Shown: positions 33,805 to 45,039 of the stretch, piece by piece
Position numbering within the stretch: the stretch's first letter is position 1
Layout: each line of letters opens with the position of its first letter
Assembly: GCA_018806915.1 (NCBI GenBank)
Contig: JAGKQI010000006.1
Coordinates: 62,001-126,000 of the forward strand
Direction of reading: 5' to 3'
DNA: 64,000 nt
From: Phytophthora colocasiae
Lineage: Eukaryota > Oomycota > Peronosporomycetes > Peronosporales > Peronosporaceae
Program-made: the position numbers and the translations under genes
Notes under the pieces: model-generated
Seen by the model: only the letters and a program-made list of their open reading frames with translations
Databases searched by the model: none
Told to the model about the DNA's origin: nothing

Positions 33805-35054
33805 TTAGTTTAACGGCTTCCCAGAGTCTGTCTCATCACCCAGGAGTTTCTCCCGTAGGTGGTTCGGCATGTCCTTGAGTGCGCCTTGTCGAGCGAGTTG
33901 CTTGAGTGCTTCCAGCGTTTTTAGATCTTCACAAGGTTTTCCAGGGTGTACTCTTCCACATACTTCACAGGGTGGCATCCGACACATTCGACTCGGGTGT
34001 CCCTTCTCCTGGCATCGGTCACACGTGACATCTCTCCAGCAATCTTCCTCTGAGTGTCCTGAGCGTTGACATTTTTCACAGAACTTGTTCCAATAGCCAC
34101 TATTCTCGTGACGCCTCTGGTGGAATCCTTGACCTGACGATCCAGACGGAGACTGGGGCGGCGGACGCCATCCCATGTTATCCATCACTTGATATACTTT
34201 GTTCGTCAGAGTCTGCGTCCAATCTGCACTTGGTGGAGCCTTTGAATTGTTCGAAGATGCCTGCGCAGTACTTTCATCGCGGGTAGACTCTGAAATCGCA
34301 CTTGGAGTTCTGGAATCACCAGTCTGATCTCTGGTATCCTGATTGGATTTCAGAGACTCCTTATGATTTTCAGAGTTTTCAGAGTTATAATCTTCAGAAT
34401 CCACGTCCCTTGCGACATAAGTCCGATGCACACGCTTGGGCTTAAACTGTACTCGCGGAATATTATCAGCCCGGGAATCTCGAGACTTGGCAGGGGTCAT
34501 CTCTTGGTCACACATCTTCATCTTGCTGCAAGGCATACTCCAAGTCTGAAATCCGTCGGAATCTCTGACCTTGCAGCGAAGTTTTCAGACGTGCATCCTT
34601 CAGCTTTGTGATGAATCGCAGCACATGCTTCTCGAGACGGTTGGATGACTTTCTGAAATCAATGTCAGCTTTCCCAGCGGCAGAGTTAAGTCGGTAGAAA
34701 AATTCAATCATAGCCATCGTGAAGTACCTCTTGGAATACGATGGCCGAGCTTTGCAGTAACGTTTCTTGAACTCTGAAGACAGCTCTTTTCAGTCACGGG
34801 ACACACTTTTGGGAAGCTGGTTAAACCAGTCTCGCGCAGACACGGGGAGCTTCAACTTGAGTTCCTGGATGCGCGTCTTTAATCGACCACCCTCCTTGAG
34901 ATGCCATATTCGTAAACCGTTCCCACCAGTGGACGCGTTCCCTGAGCGTAGCTCTGGGGTCGAATTCTCCAAGGTTGTTAGAGTTCATGAACGGCCTCAG
35001 TGTCAGAAGTGTGGTTCCGGCCTGTGCTTGAGTTGCAGCCGTCATATTCACCAC
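33805..35054 (-). pseudogene. gag: gypsy B gag capsid and nucleocapsid
   Basis: 35054-34508 in several frames holds the capsid: HWWERFTNMASQGGWS, ELKLKLPVSARDWFNQLPKS and MAMIEFFYRLNSAAGKADID, typical of oomycete gypsy gag. Frame 34536-33805 holds two adjacent zinc-binding motifs, CEKCQRSGHSEEDC and CDRCQEKGHPSRMC, plus a Cys-rich tail CEVCGRVHPGKPC. Frameshifts lie near 34860, 34780 and 34520. Confidence 0.85.
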
Positions 35055-35168
35055 TTCACCTGGCTCCGAGTTCTCTGATGACGAGCTCGCAGAGTCTAAA
35101 CTCGAGTCATCATAGTCTCCACCAGAGACTGGCGCTCTATCATGGCGTTTCTCTCTGCGAGACGCTCT

Positions 35169-38007
35169 TCAGTCTCCATTAGGTCGTCTAGCTTCTGTTT
35201 TCCGCGGCGGATCTCGTCTTGGAGTAGATGCGCGTCTAGTGTCACCCTTGACCTCTGTCACCGGGGTCACTTGAGTCACCTGGGTGGCCGTAGCAGTAGT
35301 AGCGACGCCATTCCTCTCCGCCTTCACTCGCGTCGTCCCCGTGCTTCGTGCAGAGGCAGCTTGCTGGAAGGTCGCAACCTCTCGAGATTCCGTCTTGAGG
35401 ACCGGTGAATGTGGCATGGGTTCAACCCCAACCCTACTTGCGTCACTTCAGATTTCCGATCCTGATTTTGGGTACATAGTTGCAACTTCAGGGTTCCCAG
35501 TGTTAAACACCGGGGTTGCAGTTGCTGAATCCGGGTGACCGACCCTTTGTGCCTCTTGAACTTGGGATAATGTCGCTCGAAGGTTTCTTAACTGACCGGC
35601 TTGGAACCGTTGCATGTTCTGAGAACTTTCTTTCTCCCTGTCGCGCTCGGCTTCCACGTCTTTCATTCGCTGCTGTAAGGCTTCCATTCGAGAAATCCAG
35701 TCTCGTTTCATCTCATCAGTCGCACGTGCACGTTCGGCCTCAGTCTCAGCCTCTCTTTGTCGCCAGCGTTCGGCAAACTCTGATTCCAGACGTTGGTTTT
35801 CAGAGTTCCGAAGCTCCGATTTCAGAGTTTCCAACCCTGCCGCGCTGTGATTCCTGAGTTTGCTCTCAGGTACCAGACTTCTGCGTTCTTCAGCGTCGTC
35901 AGCACGTCTCTCGGCCTCCAGCCTCGCGTTTTCTGACTTCAGCAAGCGCTCAGTGAGTATCTGAATCTCGCGTCTTGCCTCCAAGTCACGTTGTTCTCGA
36001 CGACGATCGCGTTCCATGGACTCCAAGCGTTCTCGGGCCAAGAACTCCATCTGCGCTTGCTCCATCCGGCTTTGCCACTCCTGCTGCTGCCTCATGACAT
36101 TCAACTCGATCTGGGCAGGTCCTGATCTCTGAGAACTTCCAGCTTCCGACTTCGTACGACTCGACGCGATGGAACTCAAGCGTCGGGACGGTGGTTTTAG
36201 AAGGTCTTCACTCTTCACACTTTGGCGGTGGCTCTGGTGACTTTCGCTCCGAGTGGAGGCAGATACAGGTGGAATCCCCGGAGTCAATTGTCTGAAATCC
36301 CGTGAAGAATTTCCGACAGACGCCTGGTTTCCAGACTTTGCGTCCCACACCTCTGGTCTCTCTCCCGGCATGTCGATATCTTCAAGCTCTGGTTTCACTG
36401 GTAACAGCGTTCGCGCCACTTGGATCCCCATGCCTTCAGAGACCGTTACAACCACATCGGCGCCTTGAGCAATTAACGCCAGACTTCCTGTGGACAGCGG
36501 CATATGTGATGCCGCCCCTCGACTCATGGACATCAAGGACGAGTCTATAGAGCTTCCGCGTGAAGTCTGGAATCCTGATGACTGGTCATCCGAGGTCCCG
36601 ATGACACTGGGAATTGGCACGTCCGACATCCGAGTCTGAGAAGTGCTGTGATCTTCAGACATCAGGTTTTCAGAGTCCGGTCGCATGTTATCGGAACGAC
36701 TCTCATACTGCGGCAGTGAAGACAGCGATGGCGTTGATAAAGCTGAAGGTGTTGACGGGACTTGTGGGCGCGGCGGTCTCTGCTGTAAGCGCTTGGACCG
36801 CGGTGGCTCGTCACTGCTGAAACCATCAGAACTGTGTGTCACTCGGAGTCCGGTCACCCGGAGTCGCATGATCAGTCGTCGTCCTTGTAGGTCAGCATCC
36901 TTGTCAGGTAATACACGGTCTGCTTCATCGTGGCTTGTTGTGTCGTCTCGTTTCATGTCTTCCGGGAGTCGGTTTACTTGTAACCTGGCGGTCACTGTGG
37001 CCCACTCAACCAATTCCACAACGAGTCGACTCTGAAGTTCGGGCCACACTGCGTACTTAATACTCGAAGACAGCAGACGCCTGCGTCTGAGACCATGTTG
37101 GGAGGAGGTTCTGGAATTCAAAACCTGCCTCGTACTGCATTGTCAGAAGAATAGCTACGCACTCTGGTGCTGTCAACGTGCTCATCGGGATCTCGACATA
37201 GGAAAGGTCTTGGATCCGGCCAAAACCATGACGCCTCACGTGAAACTCTGAAATCCACATATCCTCAGGGAAGACGGAGGAACATCGCCACTTGATGTAG
37301 TCGCCGCAGCAGCTTTCAGGAAAGCATCAGCACTAGGCTTCATCGTCGGCCACATATACTCGATGCTTGGCGGGACGACCTTGCCTGTGTCCATATCTCT
37401 CCAACGGCGGAACTCACGACGCACATACTTCAGAGCACGTTCCCTATCAAGCGAGTCAGCCCTCCCAGACTCTTCAGACGGTGTCTTCAGAGAATCTTCG
37501 GACTTGATCGCCGTGTCATCAGACATTGGTGCGTCTTCAGACGTAGAGCTTGACTTCCAGAGAGTGCAGGTTCTGGTTTCACTTCATCCACGGACTGGCC
37601 GGAAGTTGTCGAATCTGAACACAGATCGATCACCTCCGGGGACTCCCAACCATATCGACGCCTCCCTCAGACGCCTCATCACCACCCTCGTGGGCAGTGG
37701 TCACCTCGTCACCAAAAACTTCGACTTCTAACGGGCCTTCAGAACCTTGTTCACCAGAGACAGCAGGTGTCTTCTGAGCTTCTGGTTCTTCGGCAGGCTG
37801 GTCTTCGACTGCCGGTTCTGGGACGCTCACACTCTCAGCTGCCTTCTTCTCTCGCGCGGCTTTCCTCTTCTCGCGGGCCGCCTTCTGGACAGCATCCAAG
37901 TCTGGTTGCTCTTCAGGCGACAAACCTTGTAGACGCTTGGACTGACGTGTCGGAATACTCCGACCACGACCACGGCGTCCTCCTCTCGTAGATCCTGGTG
38001 TAGCCAT
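35169..38007 (-). pseudogene. gag: gypsy B gag N-terminal region with long coiled coil
   Basis: An ATG at about 38007 opens a basic start (GSTRGGRRGRGRSIPTRQSK, ending 37630). After shifts, frames 37526-37236 (KYVRREFRRWRDMDTGKV) and 37260-37057 follow, then a 557-codon frame 37121-35448 with Ser-rich and then long Glu/Arg coiled-coil sequence (RREQRDLEARREIQILTERL). Frame 35417-35169 continues towards the capsid. It is longer than usual gypsy gag N-terminal regions. Motif-derived Ser-Glu-Asn triplets recur here (RNSENQRLE, PDSENLMSED). Confidence 0.7.
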
Positions 38008-38081
38008 CTTGAATATAGACGCTTGACAGGAAACTTTCTCTTCTTGTACTATCAAATCCGGTGATATCATGATCTCCAAAG

Positions 38082-38099
38082 ATCCGGGCACGCGCACCA
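38082..38099 (-). promoter_or_regulatory. tRNA primer-binding site of gypsy element B
   Basis: The minus strand reads TGGTGCGCGTGCCCGGAT two bases inside the 5' LTR end. Its complement ends in CCA and looks like a tRNA acceptor end, so a tRNA primes minus-strand synthesis here. Confidence 0.75.
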
Positions 38100-38101
38100 G
38101 T

Positions 38102-39963
38102 TGTCGCGAAGTCGGTGAAACTTTGGTCGCGGAGCAGGGGGCGTTTTGTGAACCCAAGTTATATGACTACTGAAAAGGGGTTTTCAGAGTCGTACAACGG
38201 TAGGTTGGCGTGTGGTACCTTGCGGTATCCTCGTGGGTTCGTTGTCTTCAGAAATATGACCCTCGCCGGAGTCTGAGAATGTATTGTGAAGAGAAGTTGG
38301 GGTTCCCTTGGAGTCTGGTGTCGGTATTCGGGAAATCCTTCCAGGAGCGCTTGGGAGTCGGAGTCTCTGGAAACCAAGATGGTTTCTAGGAAGTCGGCGG
38401 TCAAAAAGAGGTTACTATACCAGAGAAAGTCTGAAATCGGTGTCTGAATATCACAAATCCAGAACCGAGAAACCTGACTTTCAGAGATAAACAACCAATA
38501 CACAGAGTTCATAAATATATACAAATATATACAGCCGTTCTTATTCTTTCTGGGCCCTTGAACGGTGGGCTAACACTCCAGGTCAACTAGGGACTTTCTA
38601 CCAGACACCTGGTCTGTCTGGTATCCCTTTACGTTCGCGCACCACCCTCTGGTATAGAGGGAAAATATAAACCAATACAATCGGCTATATATAACAGTCT
38701 ACCTTGCACTCTGAAAACGACTGTCTAGTTTCCAGAGCCTGTCCAAACGAGCAATATGAAATGGGCTACCGCTAGAGACAAAACAAACGACCCAACTAGG
38801 ATATGGAATAGGCGGGTCCTTTCAGGTCTCTACGTTACCTGATCTCCATCTAAGGGGACTAAATTTGGTGGAGATCACACGGCGTACGTCCTTGACGCAG
38901 TGGCTTGAATACCTCTCAAGCGGACTTGTGCAGTAGCAAGCAAATTGAACTCTGTTTATCGTTTATCTTTCTCAAAACTATCATATCTCTCTGGTAACTC
39001 TCTCCTTCTTGTCGTCTTTCGCGTCCTTTGTGCGGTCAGTCTTCATATCTCAGGTACTCTTGGTCTATATATACATCTGGTATTTTGACTTGGCCTCAGT
39101 ATCTCGATGGGTTGACAGGTAGAGACGTCATTTCGGGGGATGTGCAGGTTGAATGCGTGACTTGAACTTGGGTTCACTTGGTTTCAGTATGGTCTTGGAT
39201 CTTTGGTGGTTTCAGAGTCTGGTATCCTGGTTTTCAGAGTCTGATATCACTTGCTTTTCAGAGTCTTGGTCACTCAGGGTTAGAGATACCAGAGTCTTGA
39301 GTACGAAACCAGAGTACGGAGCACCAATGCTACAACGTACATGAAGATCTTGAGGGGTGCGCGGGTGCGCGGCGTCCGGCGCGCGATACTTGGTCTCTGC
39401 GGGTGTATATTGTGAATTCTTGAACCAGCAATCGTCGCGCTGGACGGTAACGGGATGAGGTCTCTCAGTGATACGTTCTTCTGAGAGACTTTCCGCCGAA
39501 CTTAGGCACTCATCGTCGGGGAAAGTCCGGTGACCAGACAGAGTGTAGTCGACCTTCAGAGTTGTGCACACTCTGAAGTACACTTCTGGTCCCTTGGGCC
39601 CCTTTACAGTCAGGCGAAGGGTTGTCCACAATCTTTCACAGATGTCGCACGGGTGCGGCCGCGTCGCAAAGTCCCTCTCGCTTATAACCCATAGTATAAC
39701 CAATCACATCGCCGCGTCGCAAAGTCCCTCTCGCTTATAACCCATAGTATAACCCTTTACAGTCAGGCGAAGGGTTGTCCACAATCTTTCACAGATGTCG
39801 CACGGGTGCGGCCGCGTCGCAAAGTCCCTCTCGCTTATAACCCATAGTATAACCAATCACACGGCCGCGTCGCAAAGTCCCTCTAGCTTATAACCCATAG
39901 TATAACCAATCACATAACGTAATATCCACCTGTCGCTCGAAAATCGGAAATAACATCATGTCA
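38102..39963 (-). repeat. 5' LTR of gypsy element B (right copy), with tandem duplication
   Basis: Matches the left LTR and ends TCATGTCA at 39963. It contains four copies of a roughly 40-bp block (starts 39661, 39714, 39814, 39867; core TCGCTTATAACCCATAG) where the left LTR has one (about 24340). A larger block starting CTTTACAGTCAGGCG is doubled (about 39602 and 39755). The repeated block lies in the promoter-proximal U3 region in the minus-strand sense. Confidence 0.9.
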
Positions 39964-40757
39964 GGTGGTTGACGAGATCCAAACGGTGTCTCGACTGTTG
40001 GCCGAATTCGGGAGGAACGGGCGTCTTCAACTGTGGCAGATCCAGCTGTTGATGTCACTGCTGAAGTCCCACGACCCTCGCTTGCTCGCTGCAGTAGATG
40101 TGTACAGCGACGATAAGAATGGTGAAGAGTTCTTGGACACACTTGAGATTCTGGTCGAATTGGCTGCTTGGGAGCGTCACCGTCGAGCTATGGTACGACT
40201 GGATCGCTCTGTTGGCAAGGAGCGGCAAACTTCCTACTGGCGGTGCAGAGCGGCTGGCGCAGCTGGTTAAGCGCGGGATGACCGTGTTGTAGCTGCTCTT
40301 GTGGTGTTCCTCAGCGACAACAGCAAGGAGGAGTTAGTGGATACGCTGGCTCGACTTGCTTGTCTCGAAGCGATGAAACTGAAGAACGTACAGAGTGATT
40401 CGAAGGAGGGTCACTTAGTGTTAGCTTTATTGACGGAACTGGATAGAAATGATCCAGGGAGAACGAAGACGCCAAACCTTTAGAAGCCAGTGATGACGCT
40501 ACAAATGCTGAATCGGAGTCCCAGAAGGAGAAGGAAGACGCCGAATGTTTAGAGAATAATGCAAGACCCTCGAACAAGCAGTTGCAACACTCCGGGTCCT
40601 CCATTCGAACTGCTTCTTCTTGTCGTTCTACTTGTAAGCGCAGTTGCATCTTGTGTTGTTGCTGCGTGTCTTTAGTGGTAACCATTCTCGAGTTTGTGGT
40701 TGGATCTTCATGCTTAGCAGCGTTATCTAGCTCCATTTTCTTCAAATGCCTTGAAAA
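39964..40757 (+). pseudogene. unrecognised oomycete gene, 3' half, continuing 20971-22772
   Basis: It resumes right after the gypsy LTR with VVDEIQTVSRLLAEFGRNG and helical repeats of the same kind as the 5' half (LLMSLLKSHDPRLLAAVDVYSDD; VVFLSDNSKEELVDTLARLACLEA). A shift and stop near 40200-40270 and a TAG at 40481 break it. The last frame to about 40757 has a Cys-rich hydrophobic stretch (CILCCCCVSLVVTILEFVV) that could be a membrane anchor. The match in style of the repeats and the direct abutment to the LTR make this the 3' half of the same gene. Confidence 0.6.
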
Positions 40758-40858
40758 ATAACTTCTTGCAAATCGTTAGATGGAAGGAAGTTAACCTAAT
40801 TAGCTAACATACATTCATTACCAAGATCTCAAAATCCGTACAGTTTTGGTTTTTGTTT

Positions 40859-41467
40859 GCCGAATGTTTAGAGAATAATACAAGACACTCGAACAAGCAG
40901 TTGCAACACTCCGGGTCCTCCATTCGAACTGGTTTTCAGAGTCTGAAAACACTTTTGGTTTTCAGAGTCTTGGTCTTCCAGAGACGGGATACCAGAGTTT
41001 TGAGTGGAGTATCAGAGTACGGAGCACCAATGCTTCAACATACGTGAAGATCTTGAAGGGTGCGCGGGTGCGCGGCGTCCTGCGCGCGATACTTGGTCTC
41101 TGCGGGTAAATATTTGTGAATCCTTGAACCATCAATCGTCGCGCCGGACGGTAACGGGATGAGGTCTCTCAGAGATGCATTCTTCTGAGAGACTTTCTGC
41201 CAACCTTTAGGCACTTATCGTCGGGGAAAGTCCGGTGATCAGACTGATCTCTCGGAGTTGTGCACTTTCCGAGGAACACTTCTGATCTTCTGGACCCCTA
41301 TAGAGTACAGGTGAAGGTTGAATATAAATAACTTCTTCCACAAATCCATCATTGTCGCGCGGAAAAAAACCTCGTCCCGCATCCCACTTGCTCCCAGCAT
41401 CCAGTGTATATCCAATCACGTCACAGCGTAACGTCCACATTCCACTCGAAAATCGTAATTAACAGCA
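40859..41467. repeat. 72-bp duplicate of the split gene fused to a diverged LTR fragment
   Basis: 40859-40930 repeats 40540-40611 with two mismatches. From 40931 the sequence is a diverged relative of the gypsy B LTR (shared GAGTACGGAGCACCAATGCT, GTGCGCGGGTGCGCG, and the CACTCGAAAATCG end), finishing at about 41467. It includes the palindrome GTTTTCAGA/TCTGAAAAC at 40932-40950. Confidence 0.85.
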
Positions 41468-41571
41468 TGCCAAATGACTTGCCCAGATACAGGTAATCCC
41501 AGTGTAGACACTCATTCCTCGCTTTACTTCGATACGTTTCCGCCCAAGGTTGTTGCACAATTCTTCCCCCT

Positions 41572-41805
41572 TTAACGTGGTGACACATCAGACATCCACG
41601 TAGGCACTAGTTCACATAGGTGAGCATTTCGAAATCGTCTCTGCAGAGTCTTAATGAGAGAATCACGCCCTCGGTGACCCAGCGGTCCACAGTGTTCTAT
41701 AACCAGCAGTCGGTACACAATATAGCAGTCAGCGTCAGGAATCCAGATGCGGTCTTTACTCATCCACACACCATCATCTCCTTGCACTAAATTGCCCGGT
41801 TTCAT
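41572..41805 (-). pseudogene. gypsy integrase zinc-finger remnant
   Basis: A 77-codon frame resembling the N-terminal part of a gypsy integrase: WMSKDRIWIPDADCYIVYRLL, then the His-His part of the zinc finger (EHCGPLGHRGRDSLIKTLQRRF). The Cys-Cys part and the catalytic core are absent. It probably belongs to the same decayed element as the LTR fragment to its left. Confidence 0.65.
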
Positions 41806-42280
41806 TGCTACATGTTGCCTCTGACATGCGCGTAGAGTAGTTATGGTAGGTCAGACGAAAGAATCGTCACCAAACGGTTGAATTGGCATAGTACTCGGCA
41901 CTGAGAGCGACCATGATAACTGAATTTTGCATTTGTGGCCTCTGCTACTGGCCAGCGTGGACAGCGGGTGAGCGAAACTTGCTGTGAGTGAAACGAGAGC
42001 CGGCTGTAAGGCTTACTGAATTGGCAAAGGGCGATGACTGCTCGAGTGACGCGAGATGACTGCTCTAGTGACGTCGTTCTGGACAGGGGGCGCAATAAGA
42101 AGGCTGAGTGACGAGAACTTAGTGAGCAGAGTAAGCGCCTAACCGTTAATGACACTTTTCAATTTCCTTCCTACTTCACTGACCGGTCTTCTCTTCGCGA
42201 CACCCCTCTGCACTTCACAAGTAGCAACAGGTTCTGAGCCCAAGTTCCGCATTTCGCCGAATAGAGGCCCGTCATCGATG
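41806..42280. other. probable 5' untranslated region or LTR remnant of copia C2
   Basis: No gene or clear LTR ends found. Short repeated phrases occur (GACTGCTCGAGTGACG / GACTGCTCTAGTGACG near 42030 and 42058). It precedes the copia gag on the same strand. Confidence 0.35.
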
Positions 42281-43597
42281 TCTGTCACTGGTCGACTGGA
42301 CTTCTCGGACTTGGATAGTCCTCAAGCAATGCCGCCTGCCGCGAGGGTAGAGCGCGCACACCGTCGAGCTCTGGCTGGCGTGCACGGAGAGCTACGAACT
42401 GCACAACCCGGGTTTGTGACTCCTGCGACCACCGCACCGCACGAGCAGCGACAGGGCACGATCACCAGACGCGGACTTAAGTGTGTGCCCGTCAACTCAT
42501 AGCCACGAATGTCGGACGACGAAATGATCGTAGTACTGAAGGCGAGGCTGGACGACGCGATGGAGGTCATCGAGATCCAGCAACGCATCATCAGGAAGGA
42601 GAAGGCAGCCATCGCGGCCGAGGAAGCTCGCCGCAGGCAGATGGCTGATGCCCGGGAGCTGGCTGAAGAAGCTGAAGAATTCAAACAGCAAGACGCTGTT
42701 GACGAAAGCTCGGAGAGTAACGACATGCAAGATGCTGCACACTCTCGACATGCAGAAAGCTCAGAAAAGCAGGCCAGGGCTGACTCCGTCGCGGGAATTA
42801 AAGCTATGGGGCCGCAGCCGCTAGGACCAACCAATCTGGTACCATCACACGTCGTAGGGAAACCTCTCAAATTGAAGGACATACACTGTCGCCGTTTCGA
42901 TGGAATGGAAGTGTATCCAGGTCTTGGATCGGACTTCGAGGATTTTCAGAAGGAATTCGAATGCGCCGTCCGCATGGAGAAGCTTGACCTGGTCGAGCGA
43001 GCTGAAGGCATCAGTACTTGGAACCTTCCTCGAAGGCGCAGCCAGCCGATCCTACTTCGACGGAACCGCGAGCTATGATGCAGTCACAGCACATCTGAAG
43101 AAAGAGTTCGGATGCAGTCTGACGCAGTATGAATTGGGGAAGCGTCTCGACACGCGCAAGCGACCAGGTGATACGTGGAAGCAGTATGTCACTTACCTGA
43201 AGTTAATCGAGCGGTTGATGGTTGGACACAGATCACAGCTGCTATTGGAGACTGTGTGCAATAACGCGTGCCCCGAGCTAACGTCTACGCTTCTGAGCAA
43301 GGTTGACGAAAGCAGCACCAACTACATGCAGGAGTTGAACAAGGTGGTCGAGTTCCTAATACGCTGCAAGGGTGATGGCCGTCGCGTACAACTGCAGCGT
43401 GGTCAACCCAGCGGTAACAACAACAAGCCGAACGGTCAGCAGCAGAGAAGCAGCAAGCAGCCTCGCCAGCAACAACAAAGCAACAAGAAGAATACCCCCG
43501 CTGCACAGGCCAATAGCACGGAAAAGACGTTCACGCTATAGTGCTGGAACTGCGGTGAAGCAGGCCACAGGCGCGAGAACTGTATGAATCCGAAGTA
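42281..43597 (+). pseudogene. gag: copia gag with CCHC zinc knuckle, broken
   Basis: A Ser/Arg-rich start (ATG 42281) runs to a TAG at about 42500, in frame with an ATG at 42509 that opens the main part: an Ala/Glu-rich coil, then LKLKDIHCRRFDGMEVYPG. A frameshift near 43000 leads to the gag core (LGTFLEGAASRSYFDGTAS, TLLSKVDESSTNYMQELNKVV) and a Gln/Asn-rich tail. A TAG at about 43539 comes just before the zinc knuckle CWNCGEAGHRRENC. Gag forms the particle and binds RNA; three breaks make this copy inactive. Confidence 0.8.
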
Positions 43598-43680
43598 AAA
43601 AGGACGAGACAACCGGTGAAGCAAACCATGCACAGGGTAGCCGTCGGCTGCGTATCGTCGTCCTCACCGTGCAGCTGGTT

Positions 43681-45035
43681 CTATGTATTCTTTGTTTCTG
43701 TATCGTTCACGTCCAGCTTGTCGATGTTCTGCACGTCAGCACTCACCACAACTTTACGAGTACGTGGGATGAAAAGCCGATATCCCTTCTGCTCCTCGCT
43801 AATGCCGATCACCACGCCTTTTTCCGCTCGGCGCTTCACGGAGGCTGCCCTCTTGTGAGCTATGTGTGTGGTGCAGGTCGACCCAAATTTCAGGATGTGC
43901 CCCACATTTGGCGGTTTATCAGTGAGGATCTGCATCGGAGACTTGCTGTCCGCGTTGGCTCTGGTCGGAAGGCGGTTCCGTATATACGATGAGTACTACA
44001 CCCCAATAGCGTTCTGGCAATCCTGATGCCCATAGCATTGGTCTACCTGAGTCCATCAAGGTCCGATGCAAGCGTTCGACCTTTCCGTTAGATGCGGAGT
44101 TGTCGGGAAGCGTGAGCTGTTGGTTGATTTCGTGTCGTTTGCAGAATGCGACGAACTCCCGGTCTTGGAACTCACCTCCACCATCCGATCGAACCACCTT
44201 GACCACTATACCATGCTGGCGTTCAAACTCTGGAATGAAGTCCATCAACTTGGCTGCAGCTTCATCCTTCGTTCTCAGTAGGTAAACGCGATTGAACGAA
44301 GAACCGTAGTCCACAATCCTTAGCACGTGCTTGTTGCCATTTCTGTCGTCAGGAATGTCTACCTTCAAGTTGACTCCTAGGACTGCACCTACTTGATTCG
44401 TTGGTGCTGATGTGGACGTGTCGGTCGCAAGCAGAACTTCAGCTTCTTAAACACGACTTCCATATCCCCGTCAAGCCTTGGAGTACATCCGCAGGAGGTC
44501 CTGGAAGTTCATGTGGCCTAGCCGCTCGTGCCAGTGCTGCAGTGTCGCCTTCGTCACTTGAACGAACATTGCTGCGCCACCTGTGTATGTGTCCACGACT
44601 TCGCCTTTCCAGTAGGCACGTTTTGCCTTGTCGGTCGGCCACGGCGATCACCTTGCCGTTCTTACCACGCAAATAGCATCCAGAAGGGTAGAAGGTGGTG
44701 GTAATGCCGTTCTCAGCAAGAACCACGACTGAGATTAAGTTGCGAGCGAGACCTGGGACGTAATGCACCTCCTGCATGACCACGTGTTGGGTTTTATCGC
44801 CGTCTGAGATTCGTAACAGACAGCTTCCCTTGTGCAGAGCTCGAAGAACCCCACCATTCGCCATCTTAATGACCAGGTTTGACGGCGAGGTACCGAAGAG
44901 AATAGTTTCATCACAGCACATGTGGTCCGTAGCCCCTGGGTCAATCAGCCAACTCGTGCATTTGGCTTCTGCACCTGCGTCCTGCTCTGCGGCGACCCAC
45001 AACTCTGCTTTCTCGCTGTCATCCTGATTGTCCAC
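43681..45035 (-). pseudogene. pol: copia protease and integrase, inverted segment
   Basis: On the minus strand: protease (45035-44439; SWLIDPGATDHM, where the usual Ser/Thr of the D-S/T-G box is Pro), the pre-integrase region (CYLRGKNGKVIAVA), the integrase core (44368-43919; Asp in RIVDYGSSF, Asp in VRSDGGGEF, Glu in NGKVERLHR) and the integrase end (43935-43681; KGVVIGISEEQKGYRLF). These are exactly the domains missing between the gag and RT on the plus strand, so I read one inversion with breakpoints near 43600-43680 and 45035-45040. Frames shift near 44430 and 43930. Confidence 0.85.
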
Positions 45036-45039
45036 GGAA

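Larger units (their letters stand above)
22777..39963 (-). mobile_element. giant Ty3/gypsy element B, about 17.2 kb, Chronos-like
   Basis: Two LTRs (22777-24434 and 38102-39963) flank gag, protease, RT, RNase H, a second RNase H, integrase and chromodomain on the minus strand, plus an antisense gene next to the 3' LTR. The combination of extra plant-type RNase H and chromodomain matches what has been described for the oomycete Chronos group of Ty3/gypsy elements. GGTGG occurs next to both outer ends (22768-22772 and 39964-39968) and is a possible 5-bp target duplication, although four extra G lie between it and the left LTR. Numerous frameshifts show it is dead. Confidence 0.9.

Noticed and set aside
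38081..38099. Possible tRNA gene end (GATCCGGGCACGCGCACCA)
   Set aside because: No upstream cloverleaf; the position two bases from the LTR makes it a primer-binding site.
40311..40745. 144-codon minus-strand frame
   Set aside because: Composition and position fit a shadow of the split host gene on the plus strand.
43681..45035. A second, separate copia element inserted on the minus strand
   Set aside because: It has only the domains missing from the surrounding copia and no LTRs or target duplication, so an inversion is simpler.
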